In this document: positions 17,851 through 27,549 of the stretch, in pieces
How the letters are laid out: every line of letters starts with the position of its first letter
Position numbering within the stretch: position 1 is the stretch's first letter
NCBI RefSeq assembly: GCF_000931465.1
Contig: NZ_CP010892.1
Coordinates: forward strand, 1,612,001-1,676,000
Source: Pseudomonas sp. MRSN 12121
Lineage (GTDB): Bacteria > Pseudomonadota > Gammaproteobacteria > Pseudomonadales > Pseudomonadaceae
Reading direction: 5' to 3'
Length of the DNA: 64,000 nt
Program-made: the position numbers and the translations under genes
Notes under the pieces: generated by a model
The model's input: only the letters and a program-made list of their open reading frames with translations
Database searches by the model: none
What the model was told of the DNA's origin: nothing

Positions 17851-18537
17851 TCAGGCCTTGAGCTTCTCGGCAATCCAGATGGTGTGGCGAGTGCCCTTGT
17901 TGCCATGGGCGAAGACCTGTACTTCCTCGGCCTTGAAACCGGCCTTGCGCAGCTTGTCGGAATACTGTTTGTCGGCGCTGGCCGACCACACCGCCAGCAC
18001 GCCCTTGGGCCGCAGGGCCCGGGCGCAGGCGGCCAGCCCGGCGGCGGAGTAGAGCCAGCTGTTGGTCTTGCGAGTCAGGCCTTCGGGCCCGTTGTCGACA
18101 TCGAGCATGATCGCGTCGAAGCCCTGGGGTTCGGCTTGCAGCACCTTGGCCACGTCCTCCAGGCGGATCACCGTGCGCGGGTCGAGCAACGGCCGGCCGG
18201 CTTTTTCCCCCAGCGGCCCACGGTTCCACTCCACGACGCCCGGCACCAGCTCGGCGACCACCACTTCGGCACCCTTGCCCAGATGCCTGAGGGCCGAGGC
18301 GAGGGTGAAACCCATGCCCAGGCCGCCGATCAGCACCCGCGAGTTGGCCCGGCCGGCAACCTTGCGGCAGGGGATTTCGGCCAGCGCATCCTCGGAGCCG
18401 TGCATGCGGGTGTTCATCAGTTGGCCGCCGTCGCCGCCCTGGATCTTGATGACAAAATCCTCGCCATATTCGAACAGGCACAAGGCACCGCCATTTTCGG
18501 GGATCGGGGTGGTGTCCAGCAGCACGAAACGTTTCAT
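17851..18537 (-). CDS. Spermidine-synthase-like methyltransferase-fold protein
   Basis: A 228-aa protein with a spermine/spermidine synthase-type Rossmann fold: FEYGEDFVIKIQGGDGGQLM, then VLIGGLGMGFTLASAL (nucleotide-binding glycine loop, near residue 70), VVVAELVPGVVEWN, and FDAIMLDVDNGPEGL. It is shorter than true spermidine synthases and lacks the clear polyamine-site aspartates, so an aminopropyltransferase role is not assured. It is divergent from the small secreted proline-rich protein. Confidence 0.75.
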   Translation of the reverse strand: MKRFVLLDTTPIPENGGALCLFEYGEDFVIKIQGGDGGQLMNTRMHGSEDALAEIPCRKVAGRANSRVLIGGLGMGFTLASALRHLGKGAEVVVAELVPGVVEWNRGPLGEKAGRPLLDPRTVIRLEDVAKVLQAEPQGFDAIMLDVDNGPEGLTRKTNSWLYSAAGLAACARALRPKGVLAVWSASADKQYSDKLRKAGFKAEEVQVFAHGNKGTRHTIWIAEKLKA

Positions 18538-18612
18538 GAGGTTCTCGATGAGGAAGGCAAACCGGCGCGGTTGGGAGTAGCCTGAGGGCTGACAATAGCG
18601 ATGGAGCCATTG

Positions 18613-18918
18613 ATGAAGCGCACTATTCTAACGGTCATTGCCCGGGCCGCGCTCTTGCTGGGTGCGACGTTGGCGATGACGGCCGTGCACGCCGAGGAAC
18701 AGCAGGCCGTGCCCGTGACGCCGGCCCCTGTCACCGGCTCGCCCGGCACGGCAACGCCAACCCCCTATCCGCAGGTCACGCCGCCCAGCACGCCCAAGGC
18801 CGGCGCCCATGGCGGCGCGCCGCTGCTGCCGCCGATCGACATGCCCAAGCCGCCGAAGGATCAGCCGCTGCCGACGCTGGAGCAGAACGAGACGAAACCC
18901 CGGACGCCGGGCGGCTAG
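18613..18918 (+). CDS. Small exported proline-rich protein
   Basis: A 101-aa hypothetical protein with a signal peptide (LTVIARAALLLGATLAM ... AVHA) followed by a low-complexity tail rich in Pro, Thr and Gly (TPAPVTGSPGTATP, PPIDMPKPPKDQ), which is probably unfolded in the periplasm. No known domain is recognised. GGAG at 18603 precedes the ATG at 18613; an ATG at 18601 lacks a ribosome site. Its stop codon overlaps that of the convergent cNMP-binding gene by four bases (CTAG). Confidence 0.65.
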   Translation: MKRTILTVIARAALLLGATLAMTAVHAEEQQAVPVTPAPVTGSPGTATPTPYPQVTPPSTPKAGAHGGAPLLPPIDMPKPPKDQPLPTLEQNETKPRTPGG

Positions 18919-19388
18919 ACCTGCTGCGACAGCAGTTGCCCGTCGGCCATGCGCAGGCGTTTGGAGAGCGAGACGGCGAGGGCGCGAATGATCTTGGCGG
19001 CGATCTTCGGCGCGTCGTTGAGCATCTTTTCCAGCGAGTCCTTGCCCAGGTTGAGCAGCCGGCAATCGCTGGCGGCCACGCAACTGGCCGAGCGCCGCTC
19101 GCCGTCGAGCACCGCCATTTCGCCGAAGGCGCGTCCGCTGCGCAGGGTGGCGATGGTCACGCGCACGCCTTCGCTGTTGGTCTTCTGCACCGCCACCTGG
19201 CCGGAATGGATGATGCACATGAAACTGCCGGCATCGCCCTCGCGGAAGATCTCCTGGCCCTGGGCAATGCTGCTGATACTGAAATAGCCGGCGGCGGCAT
19301 TGAAGTCGGCCGGCAGGAGTTGATCGAACAGTCCGCAGTCCATCAGCCAGTCGCGGATTTCGTTGTTCAACAAGGTAGGTTCGGGCAT
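18915..19388 (-). CDS. Cyclic-nucleotide-binding domain protein without a DNA-binding domain
   Basis: A 157-aa single-domain protein of the CAP effector fold. IAQGQEIFREGDAGSFMCIIHSG and the phosphate-binding cassette RAFGEMAVLDGERRSASCVA (residues ~85-105) are clear. There is no C-terminal helix-turn-helix, so it cannot act as a classical CRP-type regulator; such proteins usually signal by protein contact. The cassette has RRSAS in place of the usual R(T/S)A of cAMP-binding proteins, so ligand binding should be tested. It lies downstream of ptrB with 103 bases between that hold two strong hairpins. Confidence 0.88.
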   Translation of the reverse strand: MPEPTLLNNEIRDWLMDCGLFDQLLPADFNAAAGYFSISSIAQGQEIFREGDAGSFMCIIHSGQVAVQKTNSEGVRVTIATLRSGRAFGEMAVLDGERRSASCVAASDCRLLNLGKDSLEKMLNDAPKIAAKIIRALAVSLSKRLRMADGQLLSQQV

Positions 19389-19449
19389 GTCGTCACGGTC
19401 TTTTTCTTGTGTCTGTTGCGGTTCCGGGCCTGTGCAGTATGGCCGGGAA

Positions 19450-19481
19450 CCGGCGCTCTGGTGTTAAGACAGGAGCGCCGG
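19450..19481. terminator. Hairpin downstream of ptrB
   Basis: CCGGCGCTC (19450-19458) pairs with GAGCGCCGG (19473-19481). A second inverted repeat, GGTTCC-G-GGCC with GGCC-G-GGAACC, lies beside it at about 19421-19451. No T-run follows on the minus strand, so termination is uncertain. Confidence 0.4.
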
Positions 19482-19491
19482 CGGGAGTTCC

Positions 19492-21546
19492 TCAGGCGAT
19501 GCCCAGGATCTTGAAAACAAATGCGTATTCGAGCGCTACGTCACGCAATCCCTGGTAACGCCCGCTCATGCCGCCGTGGCCGGCGCCCAGCTCGGTCTTG
19601 AGCAGCAGCAGGTTGTCGTCGGTCTTGGTGGCGCGCAACCGGGCCACCCATTTGGCCGCCTCCCAGTACTGCACGCGGCTGTCGTTGTAGCCGGCGATCA
19701 CCAGGGTGGCGGGGTAGGCCTTGGCCTCGACATTCTCGTAGGGTGCATAGGCCTTGATCCGCTCATACACCTGCGGCTCTTCGGGGTTGCCCCATTCGTC
19801 GTATTCGGTGACGGTCAGCGGCAGGTCGGGGTCGAGCATGGTGTTGAGCACGTCGACGAACGGCACTTCGGCGATCGCCGCCTTGAACAGTTCCGGGCGC
19901 TGGTTGAGCACCGCGCCGATCAGCAGGCCGCCGGCGCTGCCGCCGCTGATGGCCAGTTGCTCGGCGCGGGTCAGGCCCTCGGCGATCAGGTGTTCGGCGC
20001 AGGCGATGAAGTCGCTGAAGGTGTTCTGCTTGTGCTCCTGCTTGCCGGCGCGGTACCAGGCTTCGCCCAGCTCGCCGCCGCCGCGCACGTGGGCGATGGC
20101 GAAGGCCACGCCGCGCTCCAGCAGGCTCAGCCGGGCATGGGAAAACCATGGGTCGAGGCTTTCGCCGTAGGCGCCGTAGCCATACAGGTACAACGGCGCC
20201 GGCCGGCCCAGGGCTTCGCGCTTGATCACCAGGCTGATCGGCACCCGGGTGCCGTCGGCCGCGGTCGCCCACAGGCGCTGGCTGACGTAGGCGTCCGGAT
20301 CGAAATCGCCCAGCACCGGGGTTTCCTTGAGGACCTTCTGTTCGCCGCCGGCCAGTTCCAGCTGGCGGATCTGCGCCGGGCGGTTCAGGGCCTCGTAGCG
20401 CAGGCGGATGCGCGGGCTGACGAACTCCAGGCTGTTCTGCACATGCAGGCTGTAGGCGGCATCCGGCAATTGCACGCGATAGGCCGGCAGGCCTTCGGGG
20501 TGCACCTCGACGATCGGCAGGCCGCCTTCGCGCAGGCTCAGGGTCATGGCCGAGCTGTTCAGGCTCAGGCCTTCGAGCATCACGCTGTCGCTGTGGGGGA
20601 TCAGGTTCTGCCAGTCGGCCTGGGCTGGCGCGTGGCCCTGGTCCGGCGCCTGGTAGAGGGCGAAGTTGATGCCGTCGCGGTTGCTGCGGATAAACCAGGT
20701 CCACTGGCCATCGAGCAGGCCGTGGTCGACGTCGTATTCATGGTGCTCGACCCGCGGCGCCAGGCAACTGAAGGCTTGCTGCGGCTGCGCCGCGTCGAGC
20801 ACCCAGACCTCGCTGGTGGTCTTGCTGCTCAGGGACAGCAGCAGTTGTTTCTCGGAGCTTGAGCGGTAGCAATGCAGGAAAAACCGCCCGTCCGGTTCAT
20901 GGAAGACTTCCTCGGCGGCGGTGCCATCCAGGCGATAGCGGAACAGCTTGTGCGGGCGATGGGTGTCGTCCAGTTCGGCGAAGAACAGGGTCAGGCTGTC
21001 GTTGGCCCAGGTCATGCTGCCGTCGCAATCGGCGAAGTCCAGCTCGCTGACCTTGCCGTTGGACAGTTCCTTGACGAACAGCGTGTAGACCTCTTCGCCC
21101 GTGGTATCGAGGCTGTAGGCCAGGCGCTGGTGGTCGGGGCTGATGTTGAAGGCGCCGAGGGAGAAGAACCCGCCATTGGCCAGCTCGTTCGGGTCCAGCA
21201 GCAGCTGTTCGCGGCTTTCGTCGACGGTGAGGCTGTCGTCGGCCGGGCGCGGGCAGCGGTAGTGGCGGGCATATTCGTCGCCGGCGGTGGTGCGGGTGTA
21301 GTACAGGTAGGGGCCCCAGGGCGAGGGCAGGGACAGGTCGGTCTCCTGGATCCGCCCCTTGATTTCCTGGAACAGGGTTTCGCGCAGCGCCGCCTGGTCG
21401 GCCAGGGCGGCTTCCTGGTAGCGGTTCTCGGCCTTCAGGTAATCGAGCACGGCCTCGGTGTCGCGCTCCTGGAGCCAGGCGTAGGGATCCGGGCCTGCGG
21501 CCTTGCGGGCGACGGGGGCGGCGATGACGGGGTCGGCTACGGGCAT
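19492..21546 (-). CDS. ptrB: Oligopeptidase B (S9A family)
   Basis: A 684-aa serine peptidase (E. coli PtrB 686 aa) that cuts short peptides after Lys/Arg. The N-terminal beta-propeller covers residues ~70-400; the alpha/beta-hydrolase domain shows ISGGSAGGLLIGA (Ser nucleophile), VIAGYNDSRVQYWE (Asp) and GAGHGGMSGRYQ (His). YGAYGESLDPWFSHARLSLLERG is typical of the prolyl-oligopeptidase family. No signal peptide, so cytosolic. ATG 21546 was preferred to a TTG at 21570, which lacks a ribosome site. Confidence 0.94.
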   Translation of the reverse strand: MPVADPVIAAPVARKAAGPDPYAWLQERDTEAVLDYLKAENRYQEAALADQAALRETLFQEIKGRIQETDLSLPSPWGPYLYYTRTTAGDEYARHYRCPRPADDSLTVDESREQLLLDPNELANGGFFSLGAFNISPDHQRLAYSLDTTGEEVYTLFVKELSNGKVSELDFADCDGSMTWANDSLTLFFAELDDTHRPHKLFRYRLDGTAAEEVFHEPDGRFFLHCYRSSSEKQLLLSLSSKTTSEVWVLDAAQPQQAFSCLAPRVEHHEYDVDHGLLDGQWTWFIRSNRDGINFALYQAPDQGHAPAQADWQNLIPHSDSVMLEGLSLNSSAMTLSLREGGLPIVEVHPEGLPAYRVQLPDAAYSLHVQNSLEFVSPRIRLRYEALNRPAQIRQLELAGGEQKVLKETPVLGDFDPDAYVSQRLWATAADGTRVPISLVIKREALGRPAPLYLYGYGAYGESLDPWFSHARLSLLERGVAFAIAHVRGGGELGEAWYRAGKQEHKQNTFSDFIACAEHLIAEGLTRAEQLAISGGSAGGLLIGAVLNQRPELFKAAIAEVPFVDVLNTMLDPDLPLTVTEYDEWGNPEEPQVYERIKAYAPYENVEAKAYPATLVIAGYNDSRVQYWEAAKWVARLRATKTDDNLLLLKTELGAGHGGMSGRYQGLRDVALEYAFVFKILGIA

Positions 21547-21647
21547 GGAGGGCTCTCGGGACGATGACAAATAAGGACGTGGCAGACGGCGGGGCAGCCT
21601 GACATGCGAAAAGCCGTTATCATAAGCGCCTCTTTGCCTGCCTTGCC

Positions 21648-22142
21648 ATGGACACCATGACCGAGAACGACTATCTGATCGCCTGGGGGCTGTATGCCTT
21701 CGCCGCCTTGGGCTGCCTGCTGGTGTGGATGCGCCTGACCCGCTGGATGTGGCGCTGGCTGCGCGAGCCGCTGCGCCTGCTGGTGGCTGTGCTGCTGTTC
21801 AGCCCGACCGTGGTCGACCCGGCGAAGAACATGGACGCCCCGGCCGTGGCCATCACCGCCCTGGACATGCTGTTCAAGGTCGGCAACAACGCCTGGCGCG
21901 CGGTTTCCGACCTGTTCATGTACGGCATGATCGCCTTTGGCCTGTACCTGGTCCTGGTGCTGATCCGCTGGCCGATCGAGCGCGCCGCCAGCGCCCGCAA
22001 GGAACGCAGCGAAGCCGCCAAGGCCGCGGCCCGGGCCGCCGAGCCGGACGACGAGCCTTTCGGCGGTGCCGGCGACGACCGCTATGGCCGTCCGCCCGTA
22101 CCCGCCACCCCCCAGCGTTCGCGGATCGAGCCGCGCCTGTAA
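21648..22142 (+). CDS. Hypothetical membrane protein
   Basis: A 164-aa protein with membrane segments at about residues 9-27 (LIAWGLYAFAALGCLLVW), 40-55 (LRLLVAVLLFSPTVV) and 92-112 (FMYGMIAFGLYLVLVLI), then a charged tail rich in Ala, Arg, Glu and Pro. No domain recognised. It is divergent from ptrB and 25 bases upstream of the glutamine amidotransferase gene, so the three plus-strand genes 21648-23498 look like one operon. The start could also be the ATG at 21657. Confidence 0.7.
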   Translation: MDTMTENDYLIAWGLYAFAALGCLLVWMRLTRWMWRWLREPLRLLVAVLLFSPTVVDPAKNMDAPAVAITALDMLFKVGNNAWRAVSDLFMYGMIAFGLYLVLVLIRWPIERAASARKERSEAAKAAARAAEPDDEPFGGAGDDRYGRPPVPATPQRSRIEPRL

Positions 22143-22167
22143 CCCGCATTGAAGCGAGAGTCCGAGC

Positions 22168-22944
22168 ATGTGTGAGTTATTGGGCATGAGCGCCAATGTA
22201 CCGACCGATATCGTGTTCAGCTTTACCGGGCTGATGCAGCGCGGCGGACGCACCGGCCCGCATCGCGACGGCTGGGGCATCGCTTTCTACGAGGGGCGGG
22301 GGCTGCGCCTGTTCCAGGATCCGGCGGCGAGCAGCGAGTCGGAAGTGGCCAACCTGGTGCAGCGTTATCCGATCAAGAGCGAGGTGGTCATCGGCCATAT
22401 TCGCCAGGCCAATGTCGGCAAGGTCTGCCTGTCCAATACCCATCCGTTCGTGCGCGAGCTGTGGGGGCGCAACTGGTGTTTCGCCCACAACGGCCAATTG
22501 GCGGACTTCCAGCCGGCCGCCAGTTTCTATCGTCCGGTGGGCGATACCGACAGCGAAGCGGCGTTCTGCGACTTGCTCAACCGGGTGCGCGAGGCGTTCC
22601 CGGAGCCGGTGGAGGTCGAGACGCTGCTGCCCTCGCTGGTCGCCGCCTGCGCCGAATACCGCAGCAAGGGTGTGTTCAACTGCCTGCTCAGTGACGGCGA
22701 CTGGCTGTTCTGCTATTGCTCGACCAAGCTGGCGCAGATCACCCGGCGCGCGCCTTTCGGCCCGGCTCGCTTGAAGGACGTCGACGTGATCGTCGACTTC
22801 CAGGCGGAAACCACGCCCAACGACGTGGTCACCGTGATCGCCACCGAACCTTTGACCGAAAACGAAACCTGGACTCGCTACGAGCCGGGCCAATGGAGCC
22901 TGTGGCGACGCGGCGAATGCGTCATGCACGGCCAGACCGAATAA
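22168..22944 (+). CDS. yafJ: YafJ-type class II glutamine amidotransferase
   Basis: A 258-aa protein with an N-terminal nucleophile cysteine directly after Met ([12 protein letters not shown]), the hallmark of class II (Ntn) glutamine amidotransferases, plus [33 protein letters not shown] and [12 protein letters not shown]. Only the glutaminase domain is present; no acceptor domain is fused, so the ammonia acceptor is unknown. Length and sequence match the YafJ family. Confidence 0.9.
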   Translation: MCELLGMSANVPTDIVFSFTGLMQRGGRTGPHRDGWGIAFYEGRGLRLFQDPAASSESEVANLVQRYPIKSEVVIGHIRQANVGKVCLSNTHPFVRELWGRNWCFAHNGQLADFQPAASFYRPVGDTDSEAAFCDLLNRVREAFPEPVEVETLLPSLVAACAEYRSKGVFNCLLSDGDWLFCYCSTKLAQITRRAPFGPARLKDVDVIVDFQAETTPNDVVTVIATEPLTENETWTRYEPGQWSLWRRGECVMHGQTE

Positions 22945-22955
22945 GGACATCCCCT

Positions 22956-23498
22956 ATGTTGCTCAGTTATCTGCGGCTGGTGTTGTTTGCGGCGGGCCTG
23001 TTGGTCGGGGTCCAGGTGCCGGGTTTCCTCAGCGACTACACCAAGCGGGTCGAGGCCCATCTGATCGAGGCCCAGGTCAGCCTGCAAGGCTTCCAGGGCA
23101 CGGCCAACCAGTTCTTCAAGGGCGACCTGCAGGCGCTGGTCGCGCACTACCGGGCCAGCGACGATCCGGTGTTCCGCAGCGACGCCGCCAGCCTGAGCAA
23201 CCTGCTGGGGCGCCAGTTGGCCCTGGACAAGCAGTTCCAGGCGATGCAGGGGCCGTGGTACATCCGCCTGCTGCAGGTGCTACTGGCCGCCGACCCGGAG
23301 ATCCGCCAGGAAACCTGGAACGGCTACAGCTACCAGATCCTGCTGACCCCGCAAGCGATGATCTGGGCCATGAGCGGTGCCTTGCTGCTGTCGTTCGGCC
23401 TGGAATGCCTGTACCGCCTGATCGACTGGGTGGTGCTGGGCGGCAAGCGCCTGCGCCAGAGCCGGCCGATCGAAGAGCGTGATTTGAAGGGGTTGTGA
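22956..23498 (+). CDS. DUF2937 family membrane protein
   Basis: A 180-aa protein with one hydrophobic segment at each end (YLRLVLFAAGLLVGVQVPGF and MIWAMSGALLLSFGLECLYRL) and a soluble middle domain of about 110 residues between them, probably periplasmic. It matches the DUF2937 pattern; function unknown. AAGGA overlaps the stop codon of yafJ, 8 bases before the ATG, showing coupling to that gene. Confidence 0.75.
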   Translation: MLLSYLRLVLFAAGLLVGVQVPGFLSDYTKRVEAHLIEAQVSLQGFQGTANQFFKGDLQALVAHYRASDDPVFRSDAASLSNLLGRQLALDKQFQAMQGPWYIRLLQVLLAADPEIRQETWNGYSYQILLTPQAMIWAMSGALLLSFGLECLYRLIDWVVLGGKRLRQSRPIEERDLKGL

Positions 23499-23521
23499 CT
23501 GCATCGGCTTGATACCTCTTT

Positions 23522-23681
23522 GTAGCCGCTGTCGAGCGCCAGCGAGGCTGCGATCGACCTGGGCGGCACTCCGACGTAGCGGGCGCAAAACCATACGCCG
23601 CCGAATATCTTTTGCATCGCGTCGCCAGCCTTGCGGGGCTGCGCCCCGATCGCAGCCTCGCTGGCGCTCGGCAGCGGCTAC
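23522..23681. repeat. Long inverted REP pair (REPIN-like)
   Basis: A 35-bp arm at 23522-23556, starting GTAGCCGCTGTCGAGC, is matched by its inverted copy at 23647-23681 with one mismatch, enclosing about 90 bases. The arms belong to a different REP family from the GTAGGAGCGAGC type seen elsewhere in the window. The element fills almost the entire gap between the DUF2937 gene and the convergent LysR gene. Confidence 0.85.
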
Positions 23682-23690
23682 AGGAACAGA

Positions 23691-24605
23691 TCAGCCGGCC
23701 AGGATGATGTAGTCCTCGCCGACCTTCTGCGCGTATTGCTCCAGCACCTGCTGGCACAGCACCACCACTTCTTCCACCAGGTCCACTCCCGTTCGCCATG
23801 ACACCACCACCTGCAGGTTCGGCGGGCGCTGGTCGATCGCCAGCAGGGTCAGTTCGCCGCGGGCCAGTTCCTCGCTGACCAGCACCGGCGGCAGGGCGCC
23901 GATGCCGAAGCCGTCGCGCAGCAGGCGGGTGATGGCCGACACCGAGTTCACGCAGTTGAGCCGTGGCGCGCTGACGCCGCTGGCTTGCAGCAGGCTCAAC
24001 ACTTCCTGGTGCGGCAGGGAGTTCTTCGAGTAGGTGATGATGCGTTCCCGGGCCAGGTCGGCCAGGTTGGCGTACTCGCGGTTGTAGATCGAGTGGCTGG
24101 CGACTATCCAGCCCATCGGGTGGCTGGCCACTTCCAGGCTGCGGATGGATTCCTGGCGCAGTAGGTCGGTCTGCAGGATCAGGTCGAGAAAGCCCTTTTG
24201 CAATTGCTCGCAGAGGTTCAGCGAGGTATCGGCCACCAGCTCGATTTCTACCTGGGGATAGCAGTCCATCATCCGCGCCACCAGCGGGCTGAGCCAGGTG
24301 TGGATCACCGTGTCCATGACGCCGATGCGAATCCGCCCGACCTTGCTCGAACGGGTCTCGATCGACTGCTTGAGCGCTTGCAGGGTGTCCAGCATCTGTT
24401 CGGCATAGTCGAGCACCTTGAGGCCTTCCGGGGTCAGGCTCACGCCGCGCGAATCGCGCAGGAACAGCTTGACCCCCAGCTCGCCCTCGAGCACGGCGAT
24501 GCGGCTGGAGATCGAGGCCTGGGTGGTGAAGAGCTTGTCGGCGGTCAGGCGAAAGCTTTTCAGGCGCGCGACCCAGACGAAGGTTTCGAGGAACTTGAGA
24601 TTCAT
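23691..24605 (-). CDS. LysR-family regulator, likely of the pxp operon
   Basis: A 304-aa regulator. The HTH (residues ~2-60: LKFLETFVWVARLKSFRLTA, then TTQASISSRIAVLEGEL) and effector domain are standard. It is transcribed divergently from the MFS-pxpABC operon with 138 bases between, the usual arrangement for a LysR activator and its target. The effector is likely 5-oxoproline or a related compound, by context only. Confidence 0.92.
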   Translation of the reverse strand: MNLKFLETFVWVARLKSFRLTADKLFTTQASISSRIAVLEGELGVKLFLRDSRGVSLTPEGLKVLDYAEQMLDTLQALKQSIETRSSKVGRIRIGVMDTVIHTWLSPLVARMMDCYPQVEIELVADTSLNLCEQLQKGFLDLILQTDLLRQESIRSLEVASHPMGWIVASHSIYNREYANLADLARERIITYSKNSLPHQEVLSLLQASGVSAPRLNCVNSVSAITRLLRDGFGIGALPPVLVSEELARGELTLLAIDQRPPNLQVVVSWRTGVDLVEEVVVLCQQVLEQYAQKVGEDYIILAG

Positions 24606-24720
24606 GCGATCAACTTTTCTTATGTCTGGAGGCGGTTTTTATTCGTTGGACGCAGCAGGGGGAGGGCGCCAAGAATCGCTGCGTCTCACGATAAGCGTCG
24701 TCGGGGCCCGGAACAATATC

Positions 24721-24728
24721 AATAACAA
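24721..24728 (+). promoter_or_regulatory. Candidate Crc/Hfq catabolite-repression motif before the pxp operon
   Basis: AATAACAA fits the AANAANAA (CA) motif bound by Hfq with Crc in Pseudomonas, and lies directly beside the ribosome site GGTGGAG of the MFS gene. The position, next to a translation start of a catabolic operon, is the one used by known targets. Confidence 0.5.
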
Positions 24729-24743
24729 CGGTGGAGATTCGCC

Positions 24744-26030
24744 ATGAGTGCGCCCGACTCGCTCGCCGCCGGCAAGGCCAAAGGCCGCGCCGGCCCCTTC
24801 GACTGGTACCGCGACATCAACCAGCAGGAACGCCGCACATTCTGGAGCTGCAAGGCCGGCTACGGCCTCGATGGCATGGACACGCAGATGCTCAGCTTCG
24901 TCATCCCGACCCTGATCGCCCTGTGGGGCATCAGCTCCGCCGAGGCCGGGCTGATCCACACCAGCACCTTGCTGGCCTCCGCCCTGGGCGGCTGGATCGC
25001 CGGCATCCTCTCCGACCGCATCGGCCGGGTGCGCACCCTGCAACTGACCGTGCTCTGGTTCGCCTTCTTCACCTTCCTCTGTGGCCTGGCGCAGAACTAC
25101 GAGCAACTACTGGTCGCCCGGACCCTGATGGGCTTCGGCTTCGGTGGCGAATGGACCGCCGGCGCGGTGCTGATCGGCGAAGTGATCCGCGCCGAAAACC
25201 GCGGCAAGGCGGTGGGCATGGTGCAGTCCGGCTGGGCCCTGGGCTGGGGTATCACGGCACTGCTCTATGCGCTGATGTATTCTCTGCTGCCTCCGGAAGA
25301 TGCCTGGCGCGCGCTGTTCCTGCTGGGCATCCTGCCGGCGATCTTCGTGATTTTCGTCCGGCGCCTGGTCAAGGACCCCGAGGTCTACCGGCAAACCCGC
25401 GCCCGCGAAGTGCCGGAGAATCCACCGCGCTTCTACGAGATTTTCGCCCCGGCCATCCTCAGCACCACCTTGCGCGCCTCGCTGCTGGCGGCCGGTGCCC
25501 AGGGCGGCTACTACGCCATCACCTTCTGGCTGCCGACCTTTCTCAAGACCGAACGCGGCTTGAGCGTGCTGAGCACCGGCGGCTACCTGGCCATGGTGAT
25601 CTTCGGCTCCTATGTGGGTTATGTGGTCAGCGCCTACCTGACCGATCTGCTGGGCCGCAAGAAGAACTTCGTCCTGTTCGCCGCCGGCTCGTTCACCATC
25701 GTCCTGCTGTACACGCAGATGCCGGTGAGCAACGCGGTGATGCTGTGGCTGGGGTTCCCCCTGGGGTTCTTCGCCTCGGGTATCTTCAGCGGCATGGGCG
25801 CCTTTCTCACCGAGCTGTTCCCCACGCGGATCCGCGGTTCGGGCCAGGGCTTCTGCTACAACAGCGGCCGCGCCCTGGCCGCGCTCTTCCCGTTGCTGAT
25901 CGGCCTGCTCAGCCAGCACATTCCCCTGGGCGCGGCCATCGGCACCTTCGCGGCGGTGTCCTACGGGATCGTGGTCCTGGCCGCCCTGAGCCTGCCGGAA
26001 ACCCGCGGCAAGCAACTCGAAGCGCGCTAA
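24744..26030 (+). CDS. MFS transporter of the pxp operon
   Basis: A 428-aa transporter with about 12 helices. [11 protein letters not shown] is the loop 2-3 motif of the superfamily, and [19 protein letters not shown] plus [22 protein letters not shown] are typical of the metabolite/H+ symporter branch that carries organic acids. It opens the operon with pxpA, pxpB and pxpC, so it may import 5-oxoproline or a precursor; this is inference from position. GGAG is placed 7 bases before the ATG. Confidence 0.9.
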   Translation: MSAPDSLAAGKAKGRAGPFDWYRDINQQERRTFWSCKAGYGLDGMDTQMLSFVIPTLIALWGISSAEAGLIHTSTLLASALGGWIAGILSDRIGRVRTLQLTVLWFAFFTFLCGLAQNYEQLLVARTLMGFGFGGEWTAGAVLIGEVIRAENRGKAVGMVQSGWALGWGITALLYALMYSLLPPEDAWRALFLLGILPAIFVIFVRRLVKDPEVYRQTRAREVPENPPRFYEIFAPAILSTTLRASLLAAGAQGGYYAITFWLPTFLKTERGLSVLSTGGYLAMVIFGSYVGYVVSAYLTDLLGRKKNFVLFAAGSFTIVLLYTQMPVSNAVMLWLGFPLGFFASGIFSGMGAFLTELFPTRIRGSGQGFCYNSGRALAALFPLLIGLLSQHIPLGAAIGTFAAVSYGIVVLAALSLPETRGKQLEAR

Positions 26031-26098
26031 CTGATAACCTGTGGGCCTCCCTGCGCGATGCCCGCAGCCCGAACTACACCCCTACAGGAGCACCGACC

Positions 26099-26848
26099 GT
26101 GAGCCGCCTGTTATTGAATTGCGACATCGGCGAAAGCTTTGGCAACTGGACCATGGGCCTGGATGCCGAGGTGATGCCGTTCATCGATTGCGCCAACATC
26201 GCCTGCGGTTTCCATGCCGGCGACCCGAGCATCATGCGCAAGACCGTGAGCCTGGCCCTGGCCAACGGCGTGCGCATCGGTGCGCACCCGGCCTACCAGG
26301 ACCTGGCCGGTTTCGGCCGCCGCTCCATGGCTTACGGCGCCCAGGAATTGCAGGACCTGCTGCACTACCAGATCGGCGCCCTCGACGGCATCTGCCGGGC
26401 CCAGGGCGGCCGGGTCAGCTACGTCAAGCCCCATGGCGCCATGTACAACGACATGATGGCCAACCCCGCGCAACTGCGGGCGGTGATCCAGGCCGTGGCG
26501 GCCTATGACCGGACGCTGCCGCTGATGCTGATGGCGACCCGCGACAACAGTGCGGCCCAGGCCCTGGGCGACGAACATGGCGTGACCCTGTGGTTCGAGG
26601 CCTTCGCCGACCGTGCCTACGACAACGCCGGGCACCTGGTGTCGCGGCAACTGCCGGGGGCGGTGCATCACGATCCGGAACAGATCATCGCCCAGGCGCT
26701 GACCATCGCTCGCGGCGATGCGCTGCCGGCCAGCGACGGCAGCGCCTTGCACCTGCAGGCCAACACCCTGTGCGTGCATGGCGACAACGCCAGCTCGGTC
26801 GCCGCCGTGCAGCGCATCCGCGCGGCCCTGCAGCAGTTGCCAGCATGA
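26099..26848 (+). CDS. pxpA: 5-oxoprolinase subunit A (LamB/YcsF family)
   Basis: A 249-aa protein of the LamB/YcsF family. [14 protein letters not shown] at the N-terminus, [30 protein letters not shown] and [10 protein letters not shown] are the conserved metal/substrate-site motifs. With PxpB and PxpC it forms the ATP-dependent bacterial 5-oxoprolinase, which opens pyroglutamate to glutamate. The start is a GTG at 26099 with AGGAG 8 bases upstream; a longer in-frame extension upstream overlaps the MFS gene and is not credible. Its TGA overlaps the ATG of pxpB. Confidence 0.94.
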   Translation: MSRLLLNCDIGESFGNWTMGLDAEVMPFIDCANIACGFHAGDPSIMRKTVSLALANGVRIGAHPAYQDLAGFGRRSMAYGAQELQDLLHYQIGALDGICRAQGGRVSYVKPHGAMYNDMMANPAQLRAVIQAVAAYDRTLPLMLMATRDNSAAQALGDEHGVTLWFEAFADRAYDNAGHLVSRQLPGAVHHDPEQIIAQALTIARGDALPASDGSALHLQANTLCVHGDNASSVAAVQRIRAALQQLPA

Positions 26849-27549
26849 ACCTGCGCGTCGAGGTGGTGGCCATCGATTGCCTGATGGTGCGGCTGTTCGA
26901 CGCGATCGCCGAGGCCAACATGCCGTGGATGCTCGCCGCCAGCGAACGCCTGCGGACGGCCTTCGGCGCGCGATTGATCGATCTGGTGCCGTCCTACACC
27001 ACGCTGATGGTGCATTACGATTTGCAGGTCCTGAGCCCGGCCCAGGCGCGGGAACTGATCGATACGGCCCTGCATGGCCTCACCCCCGATTCGCGCAGCG
27101 GCGGCCAGCGCCATGTGCTGCCGGTCTGGTACGACCTCAGTGTCGGCCCCGAGTTGAGCCTGCTGGCGCAACGCAGCGGCCTGTCGGTGAACGAGGTGAT
27201 CCGCCGTCACAGCGAGCGCGAATACCAGGTGTTCGCTCTGGGCTTCGCCCCGGGTTTTGCCTTCATGGGGCTGGTGGACGAAGCGCTGGCCACGCCGCGC
27301 CTGGATACGCCGCGCAAGCGTGTGGCGGCGGGCAGCGTGGGGATTGCCGAGCGGCAGACCGCGGCTTACCCGGTGGTGTCGCCGGGGGGCTGGAACCTGA
27401 TCGGACGCACGCCGAGCCGCCTGTTCGATCGCGAGCGCGACGGCTACAGCCTGATGCAGCCGGGCGACAGTGTGTGTTTCGCCGCGGTGGATCGCGCCGA
27501 GTTCATCCGCCTGGGCGGCGACGACACACCATTGGAGGTTCCGGCATGA
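26845..27549 (+). CDS. pxpB: 5-oxoprolinase subunit B (KipI family)
   Basis: A 234-aa KipI/allophanate-hydrolase-subunit-1 type protein. [37 protein letters not shown] and [12 protein letters not shown] are the family motifs, in normal order. It is coupled to pxpA and pxpC by four-base ATGA overlaps at both ends, indicating equal production of the three subunits. Confidence 0.94.
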   Translation: MNLRVEVVAIDCLMVRLFDAIAEANMPWMLAASERLRTAFGARLIDLVPSYTTLMVHYDLQVLSPAQARELIDTALHGLTPDSRSGGQRHVLPVWYDLSVGPELSLLAQRSGLSVNEVIRRHSEREYQVFALGFAPGFAFMGLVDEALATPRLDTPRKRVAAGSVGIAERQTAAYPVVSPGGWNLIGRTPSRLFDRERDGYSLMQPGDSVCFAAVDRAEFIRLGGDDTPLEVPA

